From Aegilops tauschii subsp. strangulata (taxonomy: Eukaryota > Streptophyta > Magnoliopsida > Poales > Poaceae), in NCBI RefSeq assembly GCF_002575655.3, contig NC_053039.3:240042622-240106621 (forward strand): a stretch of 64,000 bases of DNA, in the 5' to 3' direction. Below the pieces are notes generated by a model. The model was not told where the DNA came from. It did no database searches and was given only the letters and a program-made list of their open reading frames with translations. The translations under genes were made by a program, and so were the position numbers. This document shows, in pieces, positions 34,126 through 44,768 of this stretch. Positions within the stretch are counted from its first letter, which is position 1. Every line of letters begins with the position of its first letter.

Positions 34126-37100
34126 CTATGCCTCCGTCCATATCCATGGGTTTTTGGGCGCGTAGTTATGTACGTGTGGTACGAGTGCCACTCCCTTATC
34201 GGGGCTAGGACGGAGGCCGAATTGCGAATCAAGCTCTTGACGAGCCGAGCTGTCCTGTTGCAGTGTAGTCCGGACCCTCTTAACGATGTCCAGGGGCTCG
34301 GCAGCCGGATTATAGTTCTGCTTGAGAAGGCCGTTCTGTACCTCTGCTGCTAGGGCGGCTGTGTGCACCTCAGTACGGAGGGAGCGTTCCGTGTTTCCAT
34401 TTACTGTTATGACGCCGCGTGGACCGGGCATCTTGAGCTTGAGATAAGCATAGCGTGGCACCGCGTTGAATCTAGCAAACGCGGTTCGTCCGAGCAGTGC
34501 ATGGTAGCCGCTGCGGAAGGGGACGATATCGAAGATTAGCTCTTCGCTTTGGAAGTTGTCCGGGGAACCGAAGACCACCTCCAGCGTGATTGAGCCCGTA
34601 CAACGGGCCTCTACGCCTGGTATGACTCCTTTAAAGGTAGTCTTTGTGGGCTTGATTCGTGAGGGATTAATGCCCATTTTGCGCACTGTATCCTGATAGA
34701 GCAGGTTGAGGCTGCTACCACCGTCCATTAGGACTCGTGTTAGGTGAAATCCGTCGATGACTGGGTCAAGGACCAGTGCGACCGAACTGCCATGACGGAT
34801 ACTAGTTGGATGATCTCTACGATCAAAGGTGATCGGAAATGACGACCATGGATTGAATTTTGGGGCGACTGGCTCTGCCGCATAGACGTCCCTGAGTGTG
34901 CGCTTGCGCTCCCTTTTGGGTATGTGTGTAGCATATATCATGTTCACCGTTTTGACTTGAGGGGGAAATTTCTTCTTCCCCAAGGTGTTCGGCTGCCGGG
35001 GCTTTTCGTCGTCGTCCTCGCTTTGCGATCCCATTTCCTTGCTCTCGGTATTTGACTTGCTGGCTTGCTTGAAAACTCGGCAATCTCTGTTGGTATGATT
35101 GGCTTGTTTGTCTCGGGTGCCGTGTATCTGGCACGGACGATCGAGTATGTGGTCCAAGCTGGATGGTCCCTCGCTATTCCTTTTATAAGGTTTCTTTTGC
35201 TGGCCAGACTTGGAGCCACTGAATCTGGCGTGAACTGCAGTGTCATCGGTGTTATCGCCATTACTTCGGCGTTTGTGTCTATTTGCGCCGGGTCTTGCCG
35301 GTGCTGTTTTTGGCCTCGGAGGGGCCTGCCTCGTTGGTTGTGTTTTTACTATGAGCCAACCAACTATCTTCACCCGCGCAAAAGCGGGTCGTGAGTGCCG
35401 TGAGGGCTGCCATAGACTTCGGCTTTTCTTGGCCGAGGTGGCGGGCGAGCCATTCGTCACGGATGCCATGTTTGAGGGCCACTAGGGTTTCGGCATCCGG
35501 ACAGTCAATGATCTGGTTCTTTTTGGTTAGGAACCTAGTCTAGAATTTTCTGGCTGATTCTCCAGGCTGTTGGACTATATGACTTAAGTCATTGGTGTCT
35601 GGTGGCCGGACATAAGCCCCTTGGAAGTTGTCAAGAAAAGCTTCTTCCAAGTCCTCCCAGCTGGCGATGGAATTTTCAGGCAAGCTATTTAACTAGTGTC
35701 TAGCTGGCCCTTTTAGTTTTAGTGGGAGGTATTTGATGGCGTGGAGATCGTCTCCTCGGGCAATATGGATGTGGAGAATAAAATCCTCGATCCATACTGC
35801 GGGATCGGTTGTTCCGTTGTATGATTCAATATTGACGGGCTTGAACCCCTCGGGGAATTCATGATCCAGTACTTCATCTGTGAAGCAGAGAGGGTGTGCG
35901 GCGCCTCTATATCGGGCCGCGTCGCGGCGCACCTCCAATGAAGTCCGCCTGCGGTTATCGGCCCGGGCGTGACTAGGTTTGTCACGTCCGAATAGGTAGC
36001 CGTCGTCACGGGTCGAAAGGCGTCCTCGCGATCCGTAGATTGATCTTGTGTGTCCTGCTCTATTGTCCAGGTCCTGCCGAAGGTCATATGTATAGTCCCG
36101 AGCTGTTTTGTCTTTGTTTTTACGAGGCGGCGGGGCGGGCTGCTGTTCGGCCTGAGTTGCCGTTTTATCCCGACCGAGGGGTGGTCGGTCCGCCGCACTA
36201 TCCCAACCACGTGGTGGTCGTTCCGCATTGCTCGAGGGAGGTATGGGCTCCGGTGCCTCCTCATCAAACTGAGGTAGCAGTCTACGTTTCGGGTAACTCT
36301 TGGCTGGACGCTTGAGGCCTTATTCTTCGGCTGCCAGGACATCAGTCCATCTGTCAATGAGTAGGTCTTGATCAGCTTGAAGCTGCTGCTGCTTTTTCTT
36401 CAGGCTTCTTGTAGTAGCTATTAGCTGACGCTTGAAGCGCTCCTGCTCGAGGGGTGCCTCAAGCATGATGAAATCCTCGTTGCTGAGGCTCTCCTCATCC
36501 TTGGAGTGTGGACGGTAACTATCGTCATCCGGGTCGTTGGGCATGGCCTGTTTATCAGGGTTAACTTGCCCGTTGTCTTGTTCCTCCTGTTCAGATGTTG
36601 CTCCAACAGGGTCTTCATTGTTTTCAGCATCGTCCGGAGTACTATTTTCTCCGGTGCCAGTGTTGCTGTCTTTTGAGCGACGTGACTTAGAATGGCACGT
36701 AGGGCGCCGGTGCTTGGACTGTGTCTCAGAAGGTTTATTCGCAACTGGTTCTTCTTTGTCATCGTCGCTAGCTTTTTTAGGTGTGTCAACCATGTACACA
36801 TCGTACAAAGAGGTGGCCGTCCAACGTCCAGTGAATGGCGGGTCTTGGCCTTGCTCCTTGTCGGCATCGTCGTCCATACCGTCGATGTCTTCGGAGCCAT
36901 AATCAAGCACGTCGGTTAAGTCCTCGACAGTGGCTATGAAGTGGGTGGCGGGTGGGAAGCGAAATTCTCCATCATCAGCCTCTAGTTCGAACCGGACATA
37001 GTTCGGCTATGAGTCCCTCGCTAAGGACATGTTTTTTAATGAATCTAGAACATCGCCTAAGGGCGAGTGTTGGAAGACGTCTGCGGCGCTGAACTCGAAG

Positions 37101-37575
37101 ATCGATGACTGATCCAGCTCGGTGTCCGCAGGCGTACGCGGTTCGGAACTTATAGCCGGAAACGAGTCCGGAATTCCGTTGACGCAGATATTCCCAGGTG
37201 TTGAGTCTGTGTGCGGCTCCAATGCCACAAACTCTGTGGCTTCAGATGGCGCGATCTGCTCCAGATCTAAGGCCGTAACAGTTACAGGAACCATCTCCTA
37301 AATATCGTCCGATGACAGATTTAAGGCATGTTCATCGGAGCGAGGGGGAGCGATCGCCGTGGTCTCAAATCCGTTGAAGATCAAGTCTCCACAGATATCC
37401 GCGACGTAGTTCAACCTTCCGAAAATCTGACCTGGTGGCCAGGGGCGTAGCTATCGATCTGCTCCAGATGGCCAAGCGAGTTGCCCCGCAGTACGAAGCC
37501 GCCAAATACGAAAATTTGTCCGTTGAGGAAGGTTTCTCTTTGGACAGCGTCACTATCGACGATTGAAGGGGCCAT
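34126..37575 (-). pseudogene. gag: G4 gag-protease
   Basis: A start is likely at 37575 (MAPSIVDSDAVQRETF). The reading passes a frameshift near 37450, a stop near 37012 and one near 36318 (AAEE-stop). It continues through an acidic N-terminal region (YGSEDIDGMDDDADKEQ), the gag domain near 35860-35500 (EGFKPVNIESYNGTTDP), stops near 35695 and 35540, and a zinc motif C-x2-H-x8-H-x4-C near 35130. It then enters a protease with MDGGSSLNLL at about 34722 and YHALLGRTAFARF. The last 447 codons (35469-34126) are open. The ORF ends without any reverse transcriptase. Role: capsid and protease of the element. Confidence 0.8.
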
Positions 37576-37605
37576 CGAACCTTTCGTCGACGGCACAGTG
37601 GAACT

Positions 37606-37622
37606 CTCAATGAAAGCACCAA
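37606..37622 (-). other. G4 primer binding site region
   Basis: On the minus strand TTGGTGCTTTCATTGAG directly follows the 5' LTR. The tRNA is not identified. Confidence 0.5.
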
Positions 37623-38107
37623 TGTCGGTGTCAAAACTGGCGGATCTCGGGTAGGGGGTCCCGAACTGTGCGTCTACGGTCGATGGTCATAGGAGACGGG
37701 GGGGGGCACGATGTTTACCCAGGTTCGGGCCCTCTCTATGGAGGTAATACCCTACTTCCTGCTTGATTGATCTTCATGAATATGAGTATTACAAGAGTTG
37801 ATCTACCACGAGATCATAATGGCTAAAACCTAGAAGCCTAGCCTGTATGACTATGGTAATGAGTATATATCCTTTCCGGACTACACCCTCCGGTTTATAT
37901 AGACACCGGGGGGGTCTAGGGTTACATAGAGTCGGTTACATAAGAAGGAATCTTCATAGTTGGTCGCCAAGCTTGCCTTCCATGCCAAGGAGAGTCCTAT
38001 CCGGACACGGGTACAGTCTTCGGCCTTCGTGTCTTCACAGCCCATCAGTCCGGCCCATGTATAACAGGCAGGACGCCCTGAGGACCCCTTAGTCTAGGAC
38101 TCCCTCA
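37623..38107 (-). repeat. G4 5' LTR
   Basis: 485 bp, highly similar to 28984-29465, with a few substitutions and a G-run length difference near 37700. Confidence 0.92.
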
Positions 38108-39046
38108 CCCGTGCCCAGCCCCCTCCCGCGACTCTCCCGAGGGGAGGTTTTGCGATGAGGCCAGACACTGACCTCGGAGGCTCCCAGAGGTTGATACGGC
38201 CATGGGGCCGCCCTTAGTTGTTTATCACCAGCGTGGAGCATAGCGCTTCCGCACTTGCACGGGCATAGCCGCTCCTCGGCCATGTCGACTGCCAGCGCGG
38301 AGCATGGTGCTTCCACTGGTGCGTGGGTGAGGGCTCCCTCTGAGTGGAGCCCCCGGGGCGTGTACAACACTGCCCTGACACGTGGCTTGCACGGCAGGGC
38401 TTGACGAGGTGTGTGTGGGCACTCGTGAGCTAGCGCGGGACTCACGAGGCCCTACCTCAAGGCGGGTTGCGCCTGGTCCTGGTTCTTGATGACTGTGGTG
38501 GTCCTCCGAGATGGCTAGGCAACCTGCACAGAGCGAATCTTCTGAGGCTATCGCATGAGAAGGCCAAGCACCAACGACCCCAGGAGGTGAGGTGAACGGG
38601 GCCGGCCCGCCAGACAGAGCTCAGCCGTTGGGTTTATCGACATTGCAGGGACGGACTCGAGCACAAGCGTCGTGCCTAGTCTTCTTATGCGAAGGATCCT
38701 GAAGAAAGACGATCGACGCGCGGCTCCCGTGGTGGGTGATAATCAAGCAGGGGATGACCATAAATAACTCATGCATGGGAAGCGAACTAGCTTAGATAGA
38801 TGCAAGAACGATACATGCCACCGGGACGGACCCGAGCGGCTTGGGGATGATGCAGCCCAAGGGGCGCCCCAAGTAGGGTAAGCTAAAGATGCAAAAGGAT
38901 ACATGCCGCGGGGACAGGCCAATGCGACCTGGGAATGATGCAGCCCGAGGGGCGCTCCCAGCTAAATAAACCTAGAAAATGTCACCTGGTTCCATTGTCG
39001 AAGGAATGTTGGGGTAGCTGAAGATGTGTGGTGAAGGGGTCGCTCC
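38108..39046 (-). other. T2 non-coding part, resumed after G4
   Basis: Colinear with about 4734-5680 of T1. No convincing ORF; small ORFs here match out-of-frame ones in T1. Confidence 0.6.
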
Positions 39047-39506
39047 TCATGAGCCATCAGGGCCCTGAGCCTCGGGAGGCTCTGGGGGCTCAGGTGGTTC
39101 CTTGAGGACCGTCTCCATCTCTGCCAGGACTGCATGATGCCTGGCCTCCTGAGTCGCCAGGATTCCATAGGTTGCGCTGGAAGGCGGCTGCCACGCTCGG
39201 CAGGCCAAACTACATGCGGACATAGCTGTGAGGCGGACCCTCGCATCGCCCAACGCGCGAAGGCCGGAAGTGCTCCTGAGATGCGGCCTTGTTGAGCCCT
39301 GGGATGTCGATGCAGACGGGCAACCCGCCATCCTCTCCTGGATGGGGAGCTGCACCCGGTAGGCGGCAGTCGTCGCGCATGGCTCTTGAATCCTGTAGCA
39401 ACTGAGTGGTCTTGGTGATGAACTCCTGAGCGTCGGGCGCTCCTCGCTCGGTGTCCTCCTGAGGGAAACGTGCCACAAAGCACAACTCCACGTGGTGCCC
39501 AAGCAC
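39047..39506 (-). pseudogene. T2 reverse-transcriptase stub
   Basis: Homologous to 4287-4733 of T1. It contains VCIDIPGLNKAAS directly followed by the EHFRPSRVGRCEGPPHSYVRM segment, so the catalytic block is missing in the same place as in T1. A stop after YVRM and a frame change lead to the shared PPEPPEPPEAQG end at 39047. Confidence 0.75.
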
Positions 39507-39716
39507 CTCCCTCGTGGTGTTGGCTAGGTCTGAGGCCCTCCAGAAGAGAGCCCCCGAGCCCTGCTCGAGGAGGGCGACAAGCGCGCCTTCCTATGCGAGG
39601 GAGGGAGGCACCCCAGCTGCGGGCGCTGATCCGGAGGCGGTGCCGCTAGAGACGCTGCCCCCCTGAGGCCCTGTGCGGAGTAGTTGCTTCTTCTTCATGG
39701 GGATGGCCTCAGGAGG

Positions 39717-40400
39717 TTACTGCGTGCCCTTGCTGTCAGGGTCTTCGATTGCTGCGGCTTGGAAGTCGCGCTCGAGGGAGCACACCGCATCTCTTTCTTC
39801 GCAGGGGACTGTGATGATCCCGCCGCTCCCTGGCATCTTGAGGACGTTGTAGCCGTGTTGGGTCACTGCCATAAACTTGGCTAATGCTGGATACCCGAGG
39901 ATGGCATTGTACGGCAGACGGGTGTGGGCGACGTCGAAGTCGATGAGCTCGGTGCGGTAGTTGTCGCGCTGGCCGAAGGTGACAGGGAGGCGAACTTGCC
40001 CAATCGGGGTGGTGGAGCCGTCGGTCACTCCTTAGAAGGGCTTAGTAGGCTATAGCTGATCGTATGGCACTTGGAGGCTGTCAAATGTCTCGACGAACAG
40101 GACATTAATCCCTGCGCCGCCGTCGATGAGGGTCTTGGTGACTTGGACGTTGCTGATAACGGGCAATCACAGCATCGGGAGGGCGCCTGCGGTCATCGCG
40201 CACTTGAGCTGGTCCGTCGAGCTGAAGGCAATGGCGCACTTGGACCACCTGAGCGGGCGCGTGGCCTCGAGCCTGGGAAGGGCTGCATTCACCTCGCGAG
40301 AGAACTGCTTGAAGATGAACTGGGATGCTGGGGCCTGAGCTCCGCCCAAGATGCAGGCGATAGCGCGTGGCTCCTGGAAGCCCCCAGCCCCCTCGTCCTA
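39717..40400 (-). pseudogene. T2 aspartic protease with the shared amber codon
   Basis: On the minus strand it contains GGAQAPASQFIF, then the DGG active-site region, an amber codon at 40052-40050 (same codon as 3733-3735 in T1), and a private TAA shortly after. It then stays open through GQVRLPVTFGQRDNYRTEL and LPYNAILGYPALAKF to 39717. Another stop follows TAGALPML near 40165. Confidence 0.82.
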
Positions 40401-42064
40401 ATGGTGGTCGTCATTTCTTCTTGGCCGTGGCGACAATGGGGGAGACCAGCATTCCCCTGAGGGCGATCCTCGCGAGGCTGATCCATCCATGCACCTTACG
40501 AGGCTGGTCCTGCCAGCGCTCCTCACGAGGCCGGTCGCGCCACTCCTGGCGGGGGCCGCGATCGTCCCAGCGTCCTCCACCTCGTCCTCCTCCTCGGCCG
40601 TAACCCCAGTCGTTGCGCTCGGGGCATCGACCGAAGCATCCATTTCGAATGGCTCTGAGCTCTTGACAGTCATTGGTGTTGTGCTTGTGTACGTTGTGGA
40701 AGGCGCATAACGGATGGCTGTTCTTGGACGACTCGGGATGGTCCCGGCTGCGCTTCGTGTCTGGCTGAACCGCGAGCATGGCCACCCCCTTGCGCTTCAC
40801 GTCTTTGGCCTTGGCTTTCTTCTCATCTAGGTTGGTAGCAGGGAGCTCGAGGAGGGAAAGGCGCCCTTCCTCAGCTCTTGCGCACTTGGTCGCCATGTTG
40901 AACAACTCTAGAGCCGTGCATAGCTCCTCGTGGATGGCGACCTCCTCCTTCATCTTGACATCGCGGACGCCGTCGGAAAATGCGGAAATGATGGCCTCGT
41001 CCGTCACCTAGGGGATCTTGAGGCGAACGCTGTTGAAGCGCTGGATGTACTTCTGCAGGGTCTCTCCTTGCTGCTGCTTGATGCGGCGTAGGTCGCCCGC
41101 GGCCGGCGGGCGGTCGCGTGTGCCCTGGAAGTTGGCGATGAAGCGGTCGCGCATCTCACCCCAGGAGGAGAGAGCCTGGGGGCAGGTTCAGGAGCCACGA
41201 GCGAGCACCATCCTTGAGAGCCATGGGGAACCAGTTCGCCATGACTTTCTCGTCGCCGTTGGCCGCCTCGATGCTCAGCTCGTAGAGCTGCGAGAACTCC
41301 GCAGGGTCGGGGGTGCCGTCGTAGCGAGGAGGCAGGTCTGGCTTGAACTTGCCCGGCCAGATGATGCTACACAGCTCTAGAGTGAAGGCACGGCAGCCTG
41401 CTGTGGCCACCGGGGCCCTTTGTAGATGCGGAGCCTGCCCTTGATGTCCGCGCGCCGCCACCACAGGCGGCACGCGGTCTGGTCGTGGTGGCGCTGGGAG
41501 CGCGGGAGCGGTTTCTTGTGGTCAGGGAACCTCTTGGCAGCTTCCTTCATCTCGCGCGGGCGCCCAGCACGGTGGGTCGCGCCGGGGGGTCGTGCGCCTT
41601 GGCGCCAGGGCTCCGTCTTGGTGCGGAGGTGGTGGAGGTGCTCCATGAGCCACGTCGCTCGCAGCTGGCGGAGGGCGAGGCACCGAGAGGGATGGTGCGG
41701 GAGAGCCCCCAGCGGCGCTGACGAGCTCGGCGATGCGGTCAAGCCAGTCCTCGTAGAGGTCGTCGACCGGGCAGTAGCGCAGGAGCTCGCGTGCCATGAG
41801 CAGCGCGGCCTGCGCGTCCGTGGGCGCACGACGAGCGTGAGATGATGAGTCGGCTAGGGTTAGCGACGGATTGGCTGTGCAGCCATTCCGCCGCACAGAG
41901 GGGTGCAGCGAGGACGCTTGCTGTTCATTTCCCGCCGGGCTGGTGGCAGCGTTGGCAGCGGACGATGGAGAATGGCGGGGAGGGCCGCCGAGAGGGGCCG
42001 TCTGAGCGACACGGGCGGCGAGGGCGGCCCGGCGCTTGACGCGAGCTCGACGCGCGTCTGCCGT
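40400..42064 (-). pseudogene. gag: T2 gag
   Basis: Homologous to T1 gag. The position of the T1 start ATG is ACG here (42064-42062), so the start codon is lost. Parts of the N-terminal region are frameshifted (41896-41522 and 41473-41156). The capsid region is open at 41007-40411 and includes VTDEAIISAFSDGVRDVKM and the zinc motif CAFHNVHKHNTNDC. It leaves the protease frame in a G-run near 40370, with the opposite shift from T1. Confidence 0.82.
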
Positions 42065-42117
42065 GGATGCGGTGGAGCGGTGGAACGCGGATCAGCGGAA
42101 GGAAAGCTTCAGCACAC

Positions 42118-42136
42118 CCCTACCTGGCGCGCCAAA
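42118..42136 (-). other. T2 primer binding site
   Basis: On the minus strand TTTGGCGCGCCAGGTAGGGG follows the 5' LTR end, as in T1 and T3. Confidence 0.7.
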
Positions 42137-42960
42137 TGTCGGATTGCGGGTTCCGGTAAAACCCTTGAGGTTCGAACACTGGGGTGCACATGAAGATATC
42201 TCCTCCCCCTAGCTCATGCTCTCACCACAATCTCAAAGCTCGGCACGTCGAACTCGCAGAACAAGGGGCACAGGGTTTATACTAGTTCGGGCCACCGATG
42301 TGGTGTAATACCCTACTCCAGTGTGGTGTGGTGGATTGCCTCTGGGCCTGAGGATGAACAGGTATAAGGGAAGAACAGCCTCCTGAGGAGAGGTGTCCTT
42401 GAGCTCGGTGAGTTTGTGTGGTTGAGGGTGATCTGAATGGCCCAAGATCAGTTGCCTCCTACTATGGTGGCTAGTCCTATTTATAGAGGCCCCGGTCCTC
42501 TTCCCAAATGTAGGTAGGAAGGGATCCAACAACGGACAAATTTGAAGGGATACAACTAGTACAAGTTATCCTGACTAAAGGTGGTCTTCGCCTGCCAAAG
42601 GCCCTGGTGGTGACGCCGTCCTGGGCTCCACGGTGATCTCCGTCCTGCCGTCCTGCTGGTCTTGGTCTTGTTGCACCGAGTATGCTGCACGCTCTGGCGC
42701 CCGCCTGGCTTTGGTCGTCATGGCTTACATCACAGGGACCTCGCGAGGTGCCCCTCGGCTTGATCTCTCCGCTCCTCGCGAGCCAGCCTAGAGAGGCCGC
42801 CCCCGAGGAGGTCTTGCGTCTTCCGCCTTGCGAGCCTTGGCCCCTCGCGAGGGTCTTGAGTGTTTGTTGATAAAGATGGGTCGTACGGGGCCGCTGGTGG
42901 ATCCACGTCGTGGGCCGCAGGTAGGCAAGTCTGGGGACCCCCGTTCCCAAGACGCCGACA
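42137..42960 (-). repeat. T2 5' LTR
   Basis: 824 bp. Compared with 24467-25338 it has lost about 60 bp near 42680, where the CGAGTATGCTGCACGC junction lies, and it has small indels. TATA-like CTCTATAAATAGG lies on the element strand near 42475-42487. Confidence 0.92.
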
Positions 42961-42965
42961 CTACG

Positions 42966-43235
42966 TTTTTATGTTATTGGTTCTCACTAAGTTGCTTTCG
43001 TTGCTGCTACTGTTACAATCACTACAAATTCTCACTGTTACTGTTCCTATTACTATTGTTACTCTGCTACTAAACACTTTGCTGCAGAAGTATAATTTCC
43101 CAGGTGTGGTTGAATTCACAACTCAACTGCTCAGGCTCATAAATATTCTTTGGCTCCCCTTGTGTCGAATAAATAATTTTGGATGAAATACTACCCTCAA
43201 AGACAATCACGATCCCCTATACTTGTGGGTTATCA
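42966..43235 (+). repeat. 3' portion of the host 5' LTR
   Basis: Continues 24356-24466 after removing T2. It contains runs of TTACTGTTCC/TACTATTG and CTTTGGCTCCCCTTGTGTCGA, and ends CTTGTGGGTTATCA. Confidence 0.7.
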
Positions 43236-43245
43236 AGACTTTTTT

Positions 43246-43263
43246 TGGCGCCGTTGTCGGGGA
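43246..43263 (+). other. Host primer binding site, tRNA-Asp type
   Basis: TGGCGCCGTTGTCGGGGA, one base different from the complement of the plant tRNA-Asp 3' end, 10 bp after the LTR. Confidence 0.8.
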
Positions 43264-43302
43264 GCATAGCTCTATTTATTGAGTTCACTTGGGATTTACA
43301 CT

Positions 43303-43536
43303 ATGAAGAATCTTAAAGATACTAGAACCAAGAACGTACCCTCTAAGATGAGGGGAGCTAAGGAACTGCCATCTAGCTCTGCACTTGATTCACCTTCTGT
43401 TTTGAGTAGGTATGCGACACCGTCACTGCTATTCAATCTGATATGTCAAGTAATTGATTATGCTACTTCTGCTATGAATGATGTTATTGATGATGCTAGT
43501 ACTATTCTTAATGAAACTATGCCACTAGGTGAATTT
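43303..43536 (+). pseudogene. gag: Host gag, 5' piece
   Basis: ATG at 43303 (MKNLKDTRTK) opens an Athila-type Gag N-terminus rich in Ser, Asp and Leu. It is cut at 43536 by T3, within ...PLGEF. The reading resumes at 60814 (FLDEQLAKAKELEN). The codon use is AT-rich, unlike the GC-rich Tat elements around it. Confidence 0.8.
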
Positions 43537-44427
43537 TGTCGGATTTGGGGCTCCACAGACCCAAGATAGATTACAACTCTTGGGTGCGTGCGAAGAACTC
43601 AACCTCCCCAGTCTGCCAACCCGTTGATCTCACCGCCTAGCTCGACGAACTGGAAGGAAAGGTGACAAGGTGATTTACCCAGGTTCGGGCAACCTTGCGG
43701 TGGAATACCCTACTCCTGCTTTGTGGTGGATTAGCCTAAAGGTGGGCTGAGGATGAACTGGTACAGAGGGTGAACAATCTCTGGAGGTGTGTTCTTGTGT
43801 TTGTGTGAGCTGGTGCGGGTGAGGATGGATGAATCATCCGTCCCCCCTATGGTGGTGGCTAGGCTATACTTATAGTGGCCTTGGTCCTCTTACCCCAAAA
43901 TGAAGGCGGGAAGGGATCCCACAACAGTCAAATTAGAAGGGAGACAACAAGTACATCTTATCCTAACGAGAGGTGGTCTACGCCTGCAAAGCTTCTAGCG
44001 GTGACGCCGTGGTGGGCTCCGCGATGACCTCCGTCCTACCGTCCTGGCGGTCTTGGTCTTGTATCACGGAAATGAAAACCTTTGGTAGATGCCTCGGGAC
44101 TCCGCGCCTTCGTTTGCCTCTTTAGAACCAAAGAGGAAACCTGCTGTACAGCGCCCACTGGAGCCCGCCTGGCCTTGGTCGTCATGGCTCGCGTCATCCA
44201 AACCTCACGAGGTGAGGGCTCGCATAGAAATCTCCGCTCCTCAAGAGCCAACCTAAGTTAGCCGCCACTTCTGGAGGTATTGGCGTCGTCCGCCTCGCGA
44301 GGCTTGGCCCCTCGTGAGGGCCTTGCGTTGTTGGTGCTGAAGATTGGCCATACCAGGCCGTCGATGGAGCCACGCCACGGGCCGCAGGTAGGCAAGTCTG
44401 GCTACCCCCGTTCCCAGAACACCGACA
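43537..44427 (-). repeat. T3 3' LTR
   Basis: 891 bp, TGTCGGATTTGGGG to CAGAACACCGACA on the plus strand. The last 150 bp (U3 start on the element strand) resemble the LTRs of T1 and T2; the rest differs. Confidence 0.92.
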
Positions 44428-44458
44428 GTAGCCCTCGGGCCCAAGGCGCATTCGGACC

Positions 44459-44477
44459 TGGCTTCGAGGCGAAGCCA
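44459..44477. repeat. Conserved hairpin next to T3 polypurine tract
   Basis: Perfect 8-bp arms TGGCTTCG (44459-44466) and CGAAGCCA (44470-44477) with loop AGG, 31 bp from the 3' LTR. The polypurine tract is the complement of GTAGCCCTCGGGCCC at 44428-44442. Confidence 0.82.
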
Positions 44478-44669
44478 AATGGCAAGGGAGAAGCGTCGTG
44501 GGCCCCAACCGCCTGTGGACCCGGTCAATGCGTGGCGCTGGATGGGACGTGGGCGTCTTCGCTTCCCCATGCTGCCTCGGCAACCTTTCGACTTGACAAG
44601 AGCCTGCTGCAAGCAGAAATATCATCATTACTGGGGATCATGGAGGCTGGCGGTTGGCCTCCCTTCGGC

Positions 44670-44676
44670 TATAAAT
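44670..44676 (+). promoter_or_regulatory. TATA box of the T3 antisense gene
   Basis: TATAAAT within CGGCTATAAATGGGGAG, 99 bp before the ATG at 44769. It is followed by a pyrimidine-rich leader (CTCATCTCCATCTTCTCGC, TTCTTCTTCCTTCTCTCGCC). Confidence 0.7.
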
Positions 44677-44768
44677 GGGGAGTGGGGCGAAGCCCCCTGC
44701 TCATCTCCATCTTCTCGCTGCTCGCTCTTCGTTCTTCTTCCTTCTCTCGCCGTCTTGCCAGTGTGTCG

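Larger units (their letters stand above)
28984..38107 (-). mobile_element. G4: pol-less Gypsy (Tat-type) retrotransposon inserted in T2
   Basis: 9124 bp, minus strand, perfect TSD CCCGT (28979-28983 and 38108-38112). LTRs are 482 and 485 bp. Order on the minus strand: 5' LTR 38107-37623, gag-protease 37575-34126, about 1.1 kb without genes, antisense multi-exon gene (plus strand 30014-33048), polypurine tract, 3' LTR. Reverse transcriptase, RNase H and integrase are completely absent, so it depends on enzymes from elsewhere. LTRs and gag look like the Fatima/Danae-type Triticeae families, but I do not assign a name. Confidence 0.92.
24467..42960 (-). mobile_element. T2: Tat-type Gypsy retrotransposon, second copy of the T1 family
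   Basis: Minus-strand element with perfect TSD CTACG (24462-24466 and 42961-42965), split by G4 (28984-38107). Its own length without G4 and one CCCGT copy is about 9.4 kb. Order on the minus strand: 5' LTR 42960-42137, primer site, gag, protease, RT stub, hairpin repeats, antisense gene, hairpin, 3' LTR. Shared with T1: primer site, amber codon in the protease, RT stub, hairpins, antisense gene with the same intron. RNase H and integrase are absent. It inserted in the LTR of the Athila-type host. Confidence 0.93.

Noticed and set aside
44280..44768. Upstream extension of the B3-like ORF (to 443 codons)
   Set aside because: It reads through the end of the LTR, the polypurine tract and hairpin; the TATA box at 44670 lies inside it. 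ATG 44769 is the better start.
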